A stretch of 7,723 nt of DNA, from the NCBI GenBank assembly GCA_051651625.1, contig JBOFSQ010000042.1:1-7723 (forward strand). Direction: 5' to 3'. This document shows, in pieces, positions 1-6,001 of this stretch. Origin of the DNA: JBOFSQ01 sp051651625. Lineage in GTDB: Bacteria; Planctomycetota; Planctomycetia; Pirellulales; Thermoguttaceae. The first letter of the stretch is position 1. Each line of letters starts with the position of its first letter. The notes below the pieces were generated by a model that was not told the DNA's origin, made no database searches, and saw only the letters and a list, made by a program, of their open reading frames with translations. A program made the position numbers and the translations under genes.

Positions 1-197
1 ACGGACGCATCGCAAGCGATAACGCAAAACGATTCGTCAAACCGGAGAGCAACGAGACTGGTCTTTGCAGCAATCATCCGGGCGGATGTAACACGGCGCA
101 TTCGAACGGTTCCGTTCGCTTCACTTCGCAGACGGCGGCTCAAACGGGAACACTCACCGCTCTCGCCGACGGGACGGCAACAGATTATTCTCGGTGA
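1..197 (+). CDS. DUF1559 family protein, C-terminal fragment (5' end outside window)
   Basis: The reading frame is open from base 3 (codons starting at multiples of 3) to a TGA at 195-197, giving about 64 residues that end in LADGTATDYSR. It contains SNHPGGCNTAHSNGSVRF. This matches the C-terminal H-X9-DG signature of DUF1559 proteins, as in the two complete copies here (HSGGVNAALLDGSVRF and HSGGVNAGFLDGSVRF). The signature aspartate is replaced by asparagine (H-X9-NG). The tail after SVRF also resembles the usual short DUF1559 C-terminus. By family analogy the missing N-terminus should carry a prepilin-type leader and one membrane helix. The fragment lies on the opposite strand from the two complete DUF1559 genes, so it belongs to another transcription unit. 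No clear terminator follows; only weak complementarity (acgacg/cgtcgt around 220-250) is visible. The family call rests on a short stretch. Confidence 0.75.
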   Translation, partial: GRIASDNAKRFVKPESNETGLCSNHPGGCNTAHSNGSVRFTSQTAAQTGTLTALADGTATDYSR

Positions 198-265
198 ACT
201 ATCGCAAAAATTGTTTTTGAACGACGCTTGAGATTCCCCACTTTCGTCGTCGAATGGCGATTCTT

Positions 266-292
266 CACTCGCTTACGCTTCGTGCTCTGATT
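266..292 (+). repeat. lone degenerate copy of the 31-bp repeat found at 7445-7723
   Basis: The core cactcgcttacgcttcg at 266-282 is identical to the core of the tandem repeat at the right edge of the window. The remainder, tgctctgatt, differs by two or three bases from cgttctgatt. It lies in the same orientation, about 7.2 kb from the array, in the spacer after the DUF1559 fragment. So the unit exists both singly and in tandem. Confidence 0.75.
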
Positions 293-316
293 TTGTTTCG
301 TGTTGTTACCACGAAA

Positions 317-437
317 CACACGAAGCGAAGAGAACGCGGAACACGCGGAAAAACGGAAGACGCGGACATCAGAACTTCCGCGTCTTTCCGCCCTTCCGTG
401 TTTTCTGCGTTAAAAGTCTTATTCGTGGCTTCGTGTG
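317..437. repeat. imperfect long inverted repeat in the 198-584 spacer
   Basis: The outer arms cacacgaagc (317-326) and gcttcgtgtg (428-437) are perfectly complementary over 10 bp. The inner arms cggaagacgcgga (354-366) and tccgcgtctttccg (377-390) pair with one bulged base around a 10-nt loop. The bases between the two pairs (about 334-353 and 391-411) are also roughly complementary. The whole is a ~120-nt imperfect hairpin of low-complexity acg/cgaa words. No U tract follows it directly on either strand, so it is not a standard intrinsic terminator. Nothing else that looks coding was seen between 198 and 497. Confidence 0.6.
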
Positions 438-497
438 AGGCTCCTCAAAAACTGGTTAGCGGTCTGGCAACATCTGCAAATCGCGTAAGCACGCCGC

Positions 498-525
498 TTG
501 AAAAATGCTGAAACCGCTGTATCAT
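498..525 (+). promoter_or_regulatory. probable sigma70-type promoter of the DUF1080 gene
   Basis: A -35 candidate TTGAAA (498-503) is separated by 16 nt from a -10 candidate TATCAT (520-525). Each matches the consensus at five of six positions. Transcription would start near 532, giving a ~53-nt leader before the GTG at 585. This position also argues against any translation start at 498, which would fall inside the -35 box. Planctomycete promoters are not well charted, so this is a consensus-based inference. Confidence 0.5.
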
Positions 526-584
526 ACGCCGTGTGTGTTTGTCAGCGTCCGTTCGGTATACACTTTCTTGAAAGGGGTAGAGCA

Positions 585-1493
585 GTGAAAGAGATGAGTC
601 GCATTGGTTACTTGACAGCGTTCTTTGTCGTTTTTGCAACACCGTTCATTTGGGCCGCGCCAGCGCAGCGGGTCGTTTCGGTGCGAGTTCCGGTGCGAAC
701 TGTTGTTCCGGTCCGCGTTCCGGTGAAGAAGACCGTTACGGTGCCGCCGCGTGTTATTCGTCGTCAAACGCAGAAAGTTTCGCAGTCGGTTGCAGCACCG
801 GCCCGTCCGCGACGTGCGACGACAACGGCATCGCAAGTCGGCGCGTCGCCGTATGTCGTTGGCCCAACGGTTAACTTAATCACTCCCGACCTCGCCGCGT
901 GGACACGCGACGGCAAAGACCAACCGCCGGGAAAAGGGTGGGAAGTTGTCGATGGGAAACTGCATCGCAAGTCGGGCGCGGGCGACCTGATCTCAAAACA
1001 CGAGTACGACAACTTCATTCTTGACTTTAGCTGGACAATCGCACAAGGCGGAAACAGCGGGATCAAATATCGCCTCACCGATTACCCAAAAGTCGAAGGC
1101 GTCTCGCTGGCCGGATGGCTCGGCCTCGAATATCAAGTCCTCGATGACTTCAACACCGGCGAAGGGAAGAACCCGCGCGTCGCCACCGCGAGCGTCTATC
1201 ACGTTCACAAGGCAAGTGAAGCGAAACCGCTCAAACCGCACGATGAGGTCAACGTCGGTCGAATCATTGTTTGTGGCAATCTCGTCGAGCACTGGCTCAA
1301 CGGAGTTTGCGTCAGCCGCATCGTCGTCGGTTCGACGGAGTGGAAGAAAAATGTTGCCGCAGGAAAGTTCGCCGAAGTCGTCGGCTTCGGCCAAAACCGC
1401 AGCGGACACATCCTCGTCCAAGACCACGGCAGCGAAGTGACGTTCCACACACTCAAAGTCAGAGAACTGACGAAGAATACTGCGAAGCGGTGA
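585..1493 (+). CDS. secreted DUF1080 (3-keto-disaccharide hydrolase-like) protein
   Basis: This 302-residue protein has an N-terminal signal peptide: residues ~9-23 are hydrophobic (YLTAFFVVFATPFIW), followed by a likely cleavage near AAPA (24-27). A basic, proline/valine-rich linker (~28-95) contains the near repeat VRVPVRTVVPVRVPV. The DUF1080/PF06439 beta-sandwich domain runs from ~97 to 297. Supporting motifs are LITPDLAAWT, GKGWEVVDGKL, GGNSGIKYRL, GLEYQVLDD, EHWLNGV and the C-terminal GHILVQDHGSEVTFHTLKVREL. The domain is a concanavalin-like sandwich; some members cleave 3-keto-glycosides outside the cytoplasm, but most planctomycete copies are untested. I chose GTG at 585 because a GGGG-containing ribosome site (571-577) lies 7 nt upstream. 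ATG at 594 (MSRIGYL) is a workable alternative, and an upstream TTG at 498 sits inside the predicted promoter. The substrate is unknown. The gene appears to be transcribed alone. Confidence 0.9.
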   Translation: MKEMSRIGYLTAFFVVFATPFIWAAPAQRVVSVRVPVRTVVPVRVPVKKTVTVPPRVIRRQTQKVSQSVAAPARPRRATTTASQVGASPYVVGPTVNLITPDLAAWTRDGKDQPPGKGWEVVDGKLHRKSGAGDLISKHEYDNFILDFSWTIAQGGNSGIKYRLTDYPKVEGVSLAGWLGLEYQVLDDFNTGEGKNPRVATASVYHVHKASEAKPLKPHDEVNVGRIIVCGNLVEHWLNGVCVSRIVVGSTEWKKNVAAGKFAEVVGFGQNRSGHILVQDHGSEVTFHTLKVRELTKNTAKR

Positions 1494-1518
1494 AGTTGCC
1501 ACGAGTTGTTGTTGTTGT

Positions 1519-1611
1519 AAACACGGACGAACACGGACTGGCACGGACACACACCGACAAGCTGATGTTGTGAATAGTGTTTGTCTGTGAAAGTCGGTGT
1601 TTGTTTGTGTA
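1519..1611. repeat. low-complexity spacer with imperfect inverted repeat
   Basis: The 130-bp gap between the DUF1080 stop and the CCA gene contains 'acacgga'-type words (acacggacgaacacggac) in its left half. The right half is their approximate complement (ttgtctgtgaaagtcggtg). The clearest pair is caccgac (1552-1558) with gtcggtg (1593-1599). Together they could form a long imperfect hairpin just after the DUF1080 gene. It may act as a transcription boundary, but there is no clean GC stem followed by a U run. It resembles the element at 317-437 in style, not in exact sequence. Confidence 0.45.
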
Positions 1612-1623
1612 GCCTCAAAAAAT

Positions 1624-3018
1624 ATGCCCACCAAAACTCCCCACAACAAACTCCGTCGCGTTGAGCGGATCATTGAGACTCTCCGCGACGCTGGTGCGCG
1701 TGAGTGTATCTTCGTGGGTGGATACGTCCGCGACAAACTCCTCGGAGCAACCTTCGATTCCGACGCCGATCCCGACTTCGACGTTGAAGTCTACGGACTT
1801 TCATACGACGAAATCGTCGCGGCTCTGCGGGCGGCGAAGTTCGGCGTTGACATCGTTGGAAAGAGTTTTGGAACGGTGAAGGTCGGCAACGGGATCGATC
1901 TGTCCGTTCCTAGGCGCGAATCGAAGCTCGGTGTCGGCCACACCGGTTTTGACGTGAAGTTCGATCCGACGATGACGTTTGAAGAAGCCGCGTCGCGCCG
2001 CGACTTCACCATCAACGCTATCGGAATGCGTCAAGATGGCACCATCATCGACCCGTTCGGCGGGGAAGACGACATCAGGAATCACGTCTTGCGTGCGACC
2101 AGTCCGAAGTTCGCCGAAGACCCGCTGCGAGTTTTGCGTGGAATGCAGTTCGCCGCGCGGTTTGGTTTCGAGATGGAACGACGAACGGTGGCGATGTGTC
2201 AGTGTCTCGTGAGCGAGTTTGACACGCTCTCGCTCGAACGCATCTGGGGCGAATGGAACAAGTGGGCGACGCGCGGCAAGTTTCCGTCGCACGGTCTTCG
2301 CGTACTTCGTCAGACCGATTGGCTCGCAAAGTTCCCTGAATTGGCGGCTATTGTCGGTGTCCAACAAAATCCGAAGTGGCACCCCGAAGGCGACGTTTGG
2401 GAACACACGCTCCTCGTTTGCGACGCCGCCGCGCACATCGCTACGGACGAAAATCTCAATGACGAAGATCGCATTGTTCTGATGTTTGCGGCACTCGGTC
2501 ACGACTTCGGCAAACCGCAAACGACAACTCTCAATGAGAAGGGAAACTGGTCGTCGCCGAATCATGCGTCGCACAGTGCGATTCTCGTTGACGATTTTCT
2601 GACGCGAATTCGTGCGCCGAATTGGGTTGTTGAACGAGTCGTGCCGCTTGTGCGTGAACACATGGCACACATGGCTCATACGCCGGAATACGAAGTGCCG
2701 AGTGAACGAGCGGTGCGGCGACTTGCGGTACGTCTCTCGCCGAGCAATGTGAGAATGTGGTGTCACCTCTGCCACGCCGACGCGATGGGTTGTCTCGCAC
2801 GCGGAACGAAAGTGGCGTCGTGGGGCGAGGTCGCGGCAAAACTCGACGTGCGTGAAGAACGCCCCGTACCGCTCGTCTACGGACGCGACTTGATCGAACT
2901 CGGACTGTCGCCCGGACCAGAAATGGGACAAACACTCAAACGCCTCTACGAAGCACAACTCGACGGCGAATTCACATCGCGCGAAGACGGTATCGCGTGG
3001 CTGCGGGCACGGGAATGA
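1624..3018 (+). CDS. cca: CCA-adding enzyme-like tRNA nucleotidyltransferase with HD domain
   Basis: This 464-residue cytoplasmic protein is of the class II tRNA nucleotidyltransferase/poly(A) polymerase type, which completes the 3' CCA end of tRNA from CTP and ATP. The N-terminal nucleotidyltransferase domain shows GGYVRD (32-37), the metal-binding pair D51-x-D53 in DPDFDVEVYG, RRDFTINAIG (125-134), the DPFGG turn (143-147) and the class II signature EDPLRVLRGMQFAARFGF (165-182). The C-terminal half is an HD hydrolase domain with H253 in HPEGDVWEHT, H261 and the H293-D294 doublet in LGHDFGKP, so metal-dependent phosphohydrolase activity is plausible. ATG at 1624 is preferred; an in-frame GTG at 1597 lies inside the spacer's inverted repeat. 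No good ribosome site precedes 1624, which is common in this phylum. A dedicated poly(A) polymerase cannot be excluded, because the two activities are not separable by eye. Confidence 0.88.
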   Translation: MPTKTPHNKLRRVERIIETLRDAGARECIFVGGYVRDKLLGATFDSDADPDFDVEVYGLSYDEIVAALRAAKFGVDIVGKSFGTVKVGNGIDLSVPRRESKLGVGHTGFDVKFDPTMTFEEAASRRDFTINAIGMRQDGTIIDPFGGEDDIRNHVLRATSPKFAEDPLRVLRGMQFAARFGFEMERRTVAMCQCLVSEFDTLSLERIWGEWNKWATRGKFPSHGLRVLRQTDWLAKFPELAAIVGVQQNPKWHPEGDVWEHTLLVCDAAAHIATDENLNDEDRIVLMFAALGHDFGKPQTTTLNEKGNWSSPNHASHSAILVDDFLTRIRAPNWVVERVVPLVREHMAHMAHTPEYEVPSERAVRRLAVRLSPSNVRMWCHLCHADAMGCLARGTKVASWGEVAAKLDVREERPVPLVYGRDLIELGLSPGPEMGQTLKRLYEAQLDGEFTSREDGIAWLRARE

Positions 3019-3025
3019 TAGGCGT

Positions 3026-3045
3026 ATCCGTTCACGGATGTTTTG
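3026..3045 (+). terminator. weak hairpin in the convergent gap after the CCA gene
   Basis: The 48-nt tail-to-tail gap contains atccg (3026-3030) and cggat (3035-3039) around a TTCA loop, followed by gttttg on the + strand. The 5-bp stem and broken T run make a weak terminator. The 9-mer cgttcacgg occurs here (3029-3037) and again at 3058-3066. Confidence 0.25.
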
Positions 3046-3066
3046 CTACGACATAAGCGTTCACGG

Positions 3067-3741
3067 TTACGTCCCCCATTTGTGTGGTACGAAGTCGATT
3101 GCGTTTACGATCTTCGCACTCTCACCAGTGGCGACTATGGTGAAGAGGCCGTGGTCTTGTGCGTATTGCACGGCGTTCGGTTTCGCACGGATGTACGCTA
3201 CGCCGCCGAAAATCGTGGCGAACGGCTGAACCCACCTCGGAAAACCTTCGCGGATGTGATTGAGTTTGTAGATAAACCGTTTCACGTCGCCGCGTTCGAG
3301 CGTCGTCTTCACTTCGATTACAACCGCGATGTCGCTGTTGACCAAGATCATATCAATCTCGGTCATTTTACCAGCGATGGTGCCGGTGATGTTTTGTGCT
3401 GAACCGTCCGTCACCGGAATACCACGATCAGCGAACAGCTGGATAATTTGGTTGCCAACAAACGACTCGATGAGGTTGCCCCAGTTTTTTTCAAACTGGT
3501 TTACGCTTCTGCGGATCGCTTCGTCGGTTTTGCGCTGCGATTCTTCTGTCTTGCGACGCTCCTCGGCAAACATCACCCTGTATTCCGCATCGCGGCGAGC
3601 GGACTCTTCGAACATCGCTTCCAACTTTGCCATCTGCTTTTCAGAAGCGGCACGGTACTCTGCGGCGCGGTCTGCGGATTCTGCGTCGCGGCGGGCGATG
3701 CGGTCGAGGGTTTCTTGGATTTCGGCAATAGACGCGGCCAT
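3067..3741 (-). CDS. coiled-coil protein with a C-terminal PD-(D/E)XK nuclease-like domain (DUF3782-type)
   Basis: This 224-residue protein has two parts. Residues ~5-80 are highly charged and helical, with approximate internal repeats (RRDAESADRAAEYR near 17-30, ARRDAEYR near 48-55), and should form a coiled coil. Residues ~84-224 look like a restriction-endonuclease-type PD-(D/E)XK fold. E92 lies in LIESFV, D130 in EIDMILVNSD, and E143-V-K145 in AVVIEVKTTL, followed by the late GLFTIVATGE strand. All the usual catalytic positions (E, D, ExK) are present. This arrangement is typical of DUF3782/DUF3782-like proteins, common in cyanobacteria and other environmental bacteria, whose role is unknown. 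ATG at 3741 is chosen because GGGAG (3750-3754) lies 8 nt upstream; a TTG at 3777 lacks a ribosome site. No partner methylase or toxin-antitoxin gene adjoins it. DNA cleavage is inferred from motifs only. Confidence 0.82.
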   Translation of the reverse strand: MAASIAEIQETLDRIARRDAESADRAAEYRAASEKQMAKLEAMFEESARRDAEYRVMFAEERRKTEESQRKTDEAIRRSVNQFEKNWGNLIESFVGNQIIQLFADRGIPVTDGSAQNITGTIAGKMTEIDMILVNSDIAVVIEVKTTLERGDVKRFIYKLNHIREGFPRWVQPFATIFGGVAYIRAKPNAVQYAQDHGLFTIVATGESAKIVNAIDFVPHKWGT

Positions 3742-3861
3742 TTGCGATTCTCCCGTTTCGTGATACGCTGCCAACAAACAACGTCCACAATTCTACACGC
3801 AAACACCAAAAATGCGCAGGGGCTGCCCAGAGAAATAACTCACAAAAACAAATCGACCAAG

Positions 3862-3867
3862 ATTATA
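3862..3867 (-). promoter_or_regulatory. candidate -10 box upstream of the nuclease-like gene
   Basis: Read on the - strand, 3867-3862 is a perfect TATAAT. Its -35 is poor (TTTGCG about 15 nt upstream is the best match). Transcription would start near 3855, giving a leader of ~113 nt before the ATG at 3741. The box sits between the gene and the large inverted repeat at 3894-4036. Confidence 0.3.
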
Positions 3868-3893
3868 CACCTGCAACTTTATCGCAAACCTCG

Positions 3894-4036
3894 TCGTCTC
3901 GCCACGCGACATTTCGCATCCCGAATAGAAGCCGGAAAGGAGGCGGTACTCCCGCCGTATTGACGGTAAACAAGTGCAAACCACAACTCCGTCAATACGC
4001 TTCGCTCCTTTCCGGCTTCTATTCGTGGCGCGACGA
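3894..4036. repeat. large nested inverted repeat (cruciform/REP-like element)
   Basis: The core arms at 3922-3942 and 4005-4025 (gaatagaagccggaaaggag and its complement) pair perfectly over 21 bp. Inside them, cgtattgacgg (3956-3966) pairs perfectly with ccgtcaatacg (3989-3999) over 11 bp around a 22-nt loop. The left internal segment gcggtactcccgc (3943-3955) folds on itself (gcgg/ccgc), so the RNA or extruded DNA would have a side arm. Outside the core, tcgtctcgccac (3894-3905) matches the complement of 4025-4036 at 11 of 12 positions. Short open frames on both strands here encode the same string LLSGFYS purely because of the palindrome and are not believed to be genes. It lies between the terminator at 4069-4106 and the candidate promoter at 3862. 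Its form suggests a dispersed repeat element, but one copy cannot prove that. Confidence 0.8.
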
Positions 4037-4068
4037 AACAAACCGTGAACGGTTAAAAACCACGCAAC

Positions 4069-4106
4069 AAAAAACGTGCGGGCAAGCTCTCGCTCACCCG
4101 CACGTT
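4069..4106 (-). terminator. strong intrinsic terminator of the DUF1559-lipoprotein operon
   Basis: On the - strand, aacgtgcggg (complement of 4106-4097) pairs perfectly with cccgcacgtt (complement of 4082-4073) over 10 bp. A short inner agc/gct pair caps the stem, and a run of six T follows (4074-4069). It lies about 110 nt past the lipoprotein stop at 4215. The intervening 4107-4214 shows no further gene. The next hairpin downstream, aaccgtgaacggtt (4041-4054), is smaller. Confidence 0.85.
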
Positions 4107-4214
4107 CTCGTTGATGTTTTTGTGTGGCACGAAATACAGGAAACGTAATGGACGCCTGATGATGGTGGTGGCGGAAGCCGGGAACTTTTCGAGAACGCAG
4201 TTAGAGGAAAGAGA

Positions 4215-4685
4215 TCAGTCAGCAAGCTCCAATTTCATGGTTTTCACGCCGCCTGCTGGTATGGTGACTTTGAGGCTTGAGGTCGTTGCTGCCATATACT
4301 TTGCTGGCAGTATGTTTTTCTGCGGGCGTGATGGTACCGCCATTTCACCGTCAGGTTGCTTAACCGGTGGCAGTTCGGGACCTTGGAACTCATACTTCGA
4401 CACCAGCACAATGTATTCGCCCGGCGCAAGCCCGTCCCCAGGCCTAAGGGTCGTTGCTTGAAACCCACCAGAAGCATCAGAAATAGCACCACCGGCACGC
4501 GAATCAGCCGTCTGTGAAGCGGGTACAAATGTGATTGTCGCTTCGCTAACCGGCTCCCCCTTGTATGTGAGAATTCCAGAACACTTTGCAAGTCCCGAAA
4601 GCTGCCCCGCCTCTTGGCATCCGGTATGCACCACAGAGCCAAACAAGCCCAAAACCATTGTAGCGAAAAATAATCTGCGTTTCAT
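4215..4685 (-). CDS. small lipoprotein with carboxypeptidase-regulatory/transthyretin-like domain
   Basis: This 156-residue protein starts MKRRLFFATMVLGLFGSVVHTGC, a lipoprotein signal peptide with lipobox VHTGC and lipidated C23. The mature part has CSGILTYKGEPVSEATITFVPAS, then GGAISDASGGFQATTL and GDGLAPGEYIVLVSKYEF. This strand pattern is typical of the carboxypeptidase regulatory-like/transthyretin-like beta-sandwich. Small lipoproteins of this kind often lie next to DUF1559 genes in planctomycetes. ATG at 4685 is chosen because it begins the signal peptide and has AGGA (4694-4697) 8 nt upstream; the frame is open further upstream but without a leader-like sequence. It lies 59 nt after the DUF1559 stop on the same strand, with no terminator between, so co-transcription is likely. 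It should be membrane-anchored and face the periplasm or cell surface. Its function is unknown; a structural or binding role at the envelope is inferred. Confidence 0.88.
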   Translation of the reverse strand: MKRRLFFATMVLGLFGSVVHTGCQEAGQLSGLAKCSGILTYKGEPVSEATITFVPASQTADSRAGGAISDASGGFQATTLRPGDGLAPGEYIVLVSKYEFQGPELPPVKQPDGEMAVPSRPQKNILPAKYMAATTSSLKVTIPAGGVKTMKLELAD

Positions 4686-4744
4686 AGAGGATTTCCTATT
4701 TTGAAAAGTTCGTGTCAAATATGCTCGCTCGAAAAGGTCAAAAT

Positions 4745-5878
4745 CTATGGGAGCGCAACACTTTCGCCGCCCGCCGGAGTACCAAGTGCGCCCCAAACTC
4801 CATAGATCGAACCCGCCGTCGGCGCAGTACCTGCAGCCGCAGGCGATCCAGGATTGGTCGTTAAGGTTCCAGGATAGATTGTGTCTGAAATAAAACGCAC
4901 TGACCCATCAAGCAACGCGGCATTCACACCTCCAGAATGATTGCTGGAAGGCGGAACAATTGTGCGGATGTTGGTAAGGAGAACACCACTGGCTTCTCCT
5001 TGGGGCGCACACGCTGGCGAGTTTGGTGGCAATATCGTGTGAAAGGCTATACTCACGGAACATCCATCGCCCCAAGCCACACCAAGAATGTTCGTTGGGT
5101 ACCCACGATCAGTCCCCCCGTTTTGTGGAAACGCCGCAGAGGCACTCGGAATTTGGCCTCCAACAAGCCCAAGTAGACAGTTTTGAGGGTTTGTAATTGC
5201 TGCGGAAACTGTGTTTCCATTGAACGCGCTGACCTGTGCAATTGCCCCACGTTTTGGCGTATTGGTAAGCCCGACGAGACGCTCTGAAAGCAACAATGTG
5301 TTGCTAGTGCCATCTGCCGCTCCTTGAAGGTAAAAATTCGGCGTGTTTCCCCCGAAGAGACCACGCATGTTATTTGTTCCGCCAGCACTGCCACCAGGAT
5401 AGGCCCAGTCTCCTTGGCAAACACGATGATTCGTCCTACCAGGCGCATTAGCAGGCTTGGCAGCTCCTTCACCATCAGAGGGACACAAAAAGGTGGAAAT
5501 CGTAGGACGCCAGCATGCGGCTTGTGCATCGCCAGCGGTCCAAGCACCATACCCTGGTACGGTAGCGATACACTCGTTATACACCGCCGTCTGCTCCATG
5601 TAAGGCAATACGCAACTTAGAGCAGAAAAGACTGGCTGCGTAACTGTTGCTCCATCTCGATTGTAATACTGGACTGGCAAGCACTTGTTTACATCGTTGT
5701 AGTTGAGAAACGCGAGTGCTGTTTGACGGAGGCCATTCGTGCAAGTCATGCGTCTGGCCGCCTCTCTTGCCGCCTGCACAGCCGGTAGCAATAGAGCAAC
5801 CAATACACCAATGATGGCAATCACAACAAGCAATTCTACCAGTGTGAAACCTCGGCTGTCTGTTCTTAATCTCATCAT
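4745..5878 (-). CDS. DUF1559 family protein, prepilin-type N-terminus
   Basis: This 377-residue protein has a 10-residue leader MMRLRTDSRG, then FTLVELLVVIAIIGVLVALL. That is a classic type IV prepilin/pseudopilin cleavage site (G10|F11), with the conserved Glu at mature position 5 and a single membrane helix. AREAARR, TCTNGLRQ, DGTSNTLLLSE (about two thirds along) and the C-terminal HSGGVNAALLDGSVRF (H-X9-DG) define DUF1559. The end, YGVWGALGTPAGGES, closely matches the paralogue at 6002-7324. The start is supported by AGGAGA (5883-5888) just upstream; the second Met codon is adjacent. It is followed after 59 nt by the lipoprotein gene, and the pair ends at the terminator 4069-4106. These proteins probably sit in the inner membrane and project outward. 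Whether they assemble into a pseudopilus is not known, and no pilus assembly genes are in the window. Confidence 0.95.
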   Translation of the reverse strand: MMRLRTDSRGFTLVELLVVIAIIGVLVALLLPAVQAAREAARRMTCTNGLRQTALAFLNYNDVNKCLPVQYYNRDGATVTQPVFSALSCVLPYMEQTAVYNECIATVPGYGAWTAGDAQAACWRPTISTFLCPSDGEGAAKPANAPGRTNHRVCQGDWAYPGGSAGGTNNMRGLFGGNTPNFYLQGAADGTSNTLLLSERLVGLTNTPKRGAIAQVSAFNGNTVSAAITNPQNCLLGLVGGQIPSASAAFPQNGGTDRGYPTNILGVAWGDGCSVSIAFHTILPPNSPACAPQGEASGVLLTNIRTIVPPSSNHSGGVNAALLDGSVRFISDTIYPGTLTTNPGSPAAAGTAPTAGSIYGVWGALGTPAGGESVALP

Positions 5879-5901
5879 AATGTCTCCTGTGTGAAATTTT
5901 T

Positions 5902-5929
5902 ATAGTACTTGTATGTACCAAAATCTGAA
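5902..5929 (-). promoter_or_regulatory. weak promoter candidate for the DUF1559-lipoprotein operon
   Basis: On the - strand TTCAGA (5929-5924) and TACTAT (5907-5902) are 16 nt apart; each matches the sigma70 consensus at four of six positions. The -10 overlaps gtacttgtatgtac (5905-5918), an imperfect dyad that could bind a regulator. A separate promoter is expected here because the terminator at 5953-5987 isolates the upstream gene. Confidence 0.25.
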
Positions 5930-5952
5930 CCTTTTCTCTATGACCAGTGTAC

Positions 5953-5987
5953 AAAAGCCGAGGACGCTACACTTGTCTTGTCCTCGG
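5953..5987 (-). terminator. intrinsic terminator after the long-leader DUF1559 gene
   Basis: On the - strand ccgaggac (complement of 5987-5980) pairs perfectly over 8 bp with gtcctcgg (complement of 5965-5958) around a 14-nt loop. The tail is cttttg. It lies 14 nt past the TAA at 6002-6004. It splits the two - strand DUF1559 genes into separate transcription units. Confidence 0.65.
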
Positions 5988-6001
5988 TGATTGAAGTGGG
6001 G

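Noticed and set aside
254..511. An 85-codon + strand frame in the 198-584 spacer
   Set aside because: It is made up of the solo 31-bp repeat and the long inverted repeat, with no ribosome site or domain.
498..584. N-terminal extension of the DUF1080 protein to a TTG at 498
   Set aside because: It would put the start inside a good -35 box and place 32 residues before the signal peptide. The GTG at 585 has a well-spaced ribosome site.
993..1736. A 247-codon open frame on the - strand
   Set aside because: It is opposite the DUF1080 domain and extends through the low-complexity spacer into the CCA gene. It has no ribosome site or domain.
1801..2958. A 385-codon open frame on the - strand
   Set aside because: It lies entirely opposite the CCA-adding enzyme gene, whose motifs are unmistakable. 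The product is Arg/His-rich without any recognisable domain, as expected of an antisense shadow.
3448..3963. A 171-codon open frame on the + strand
   Set aside because: It lies opposite the nuclease-like gene. The - strand frame has the coiled coil, the ExK motif and a good ribosome site.
3922..4025. Insertion sequence or transposon ends
   Set aside because: The arms are only 62 bp apart with no transposase between them, and no target-site duplication was recognised. A non-autonomous element is possible but not shown.
3960..4148. A 62-codon frame on the + strand (and an 82-codon one on the - strand at 3793-4041) across the inverted repeat
   Set aside because: Both contain LLSGFYS only because the DNA is palindromic there. 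The + frame starts with TTG in the hairpin and also reads through the terminator. They are best explained as translated repeat.
4686..4796. N-terminal extension of the lipoprotein up to 4796, overlapping the DUF1559 gene
   Set aside because: The lipoprotein signal peptide starts at Met 4685 with AGGA upstream. An extension would bury the signal sequence.
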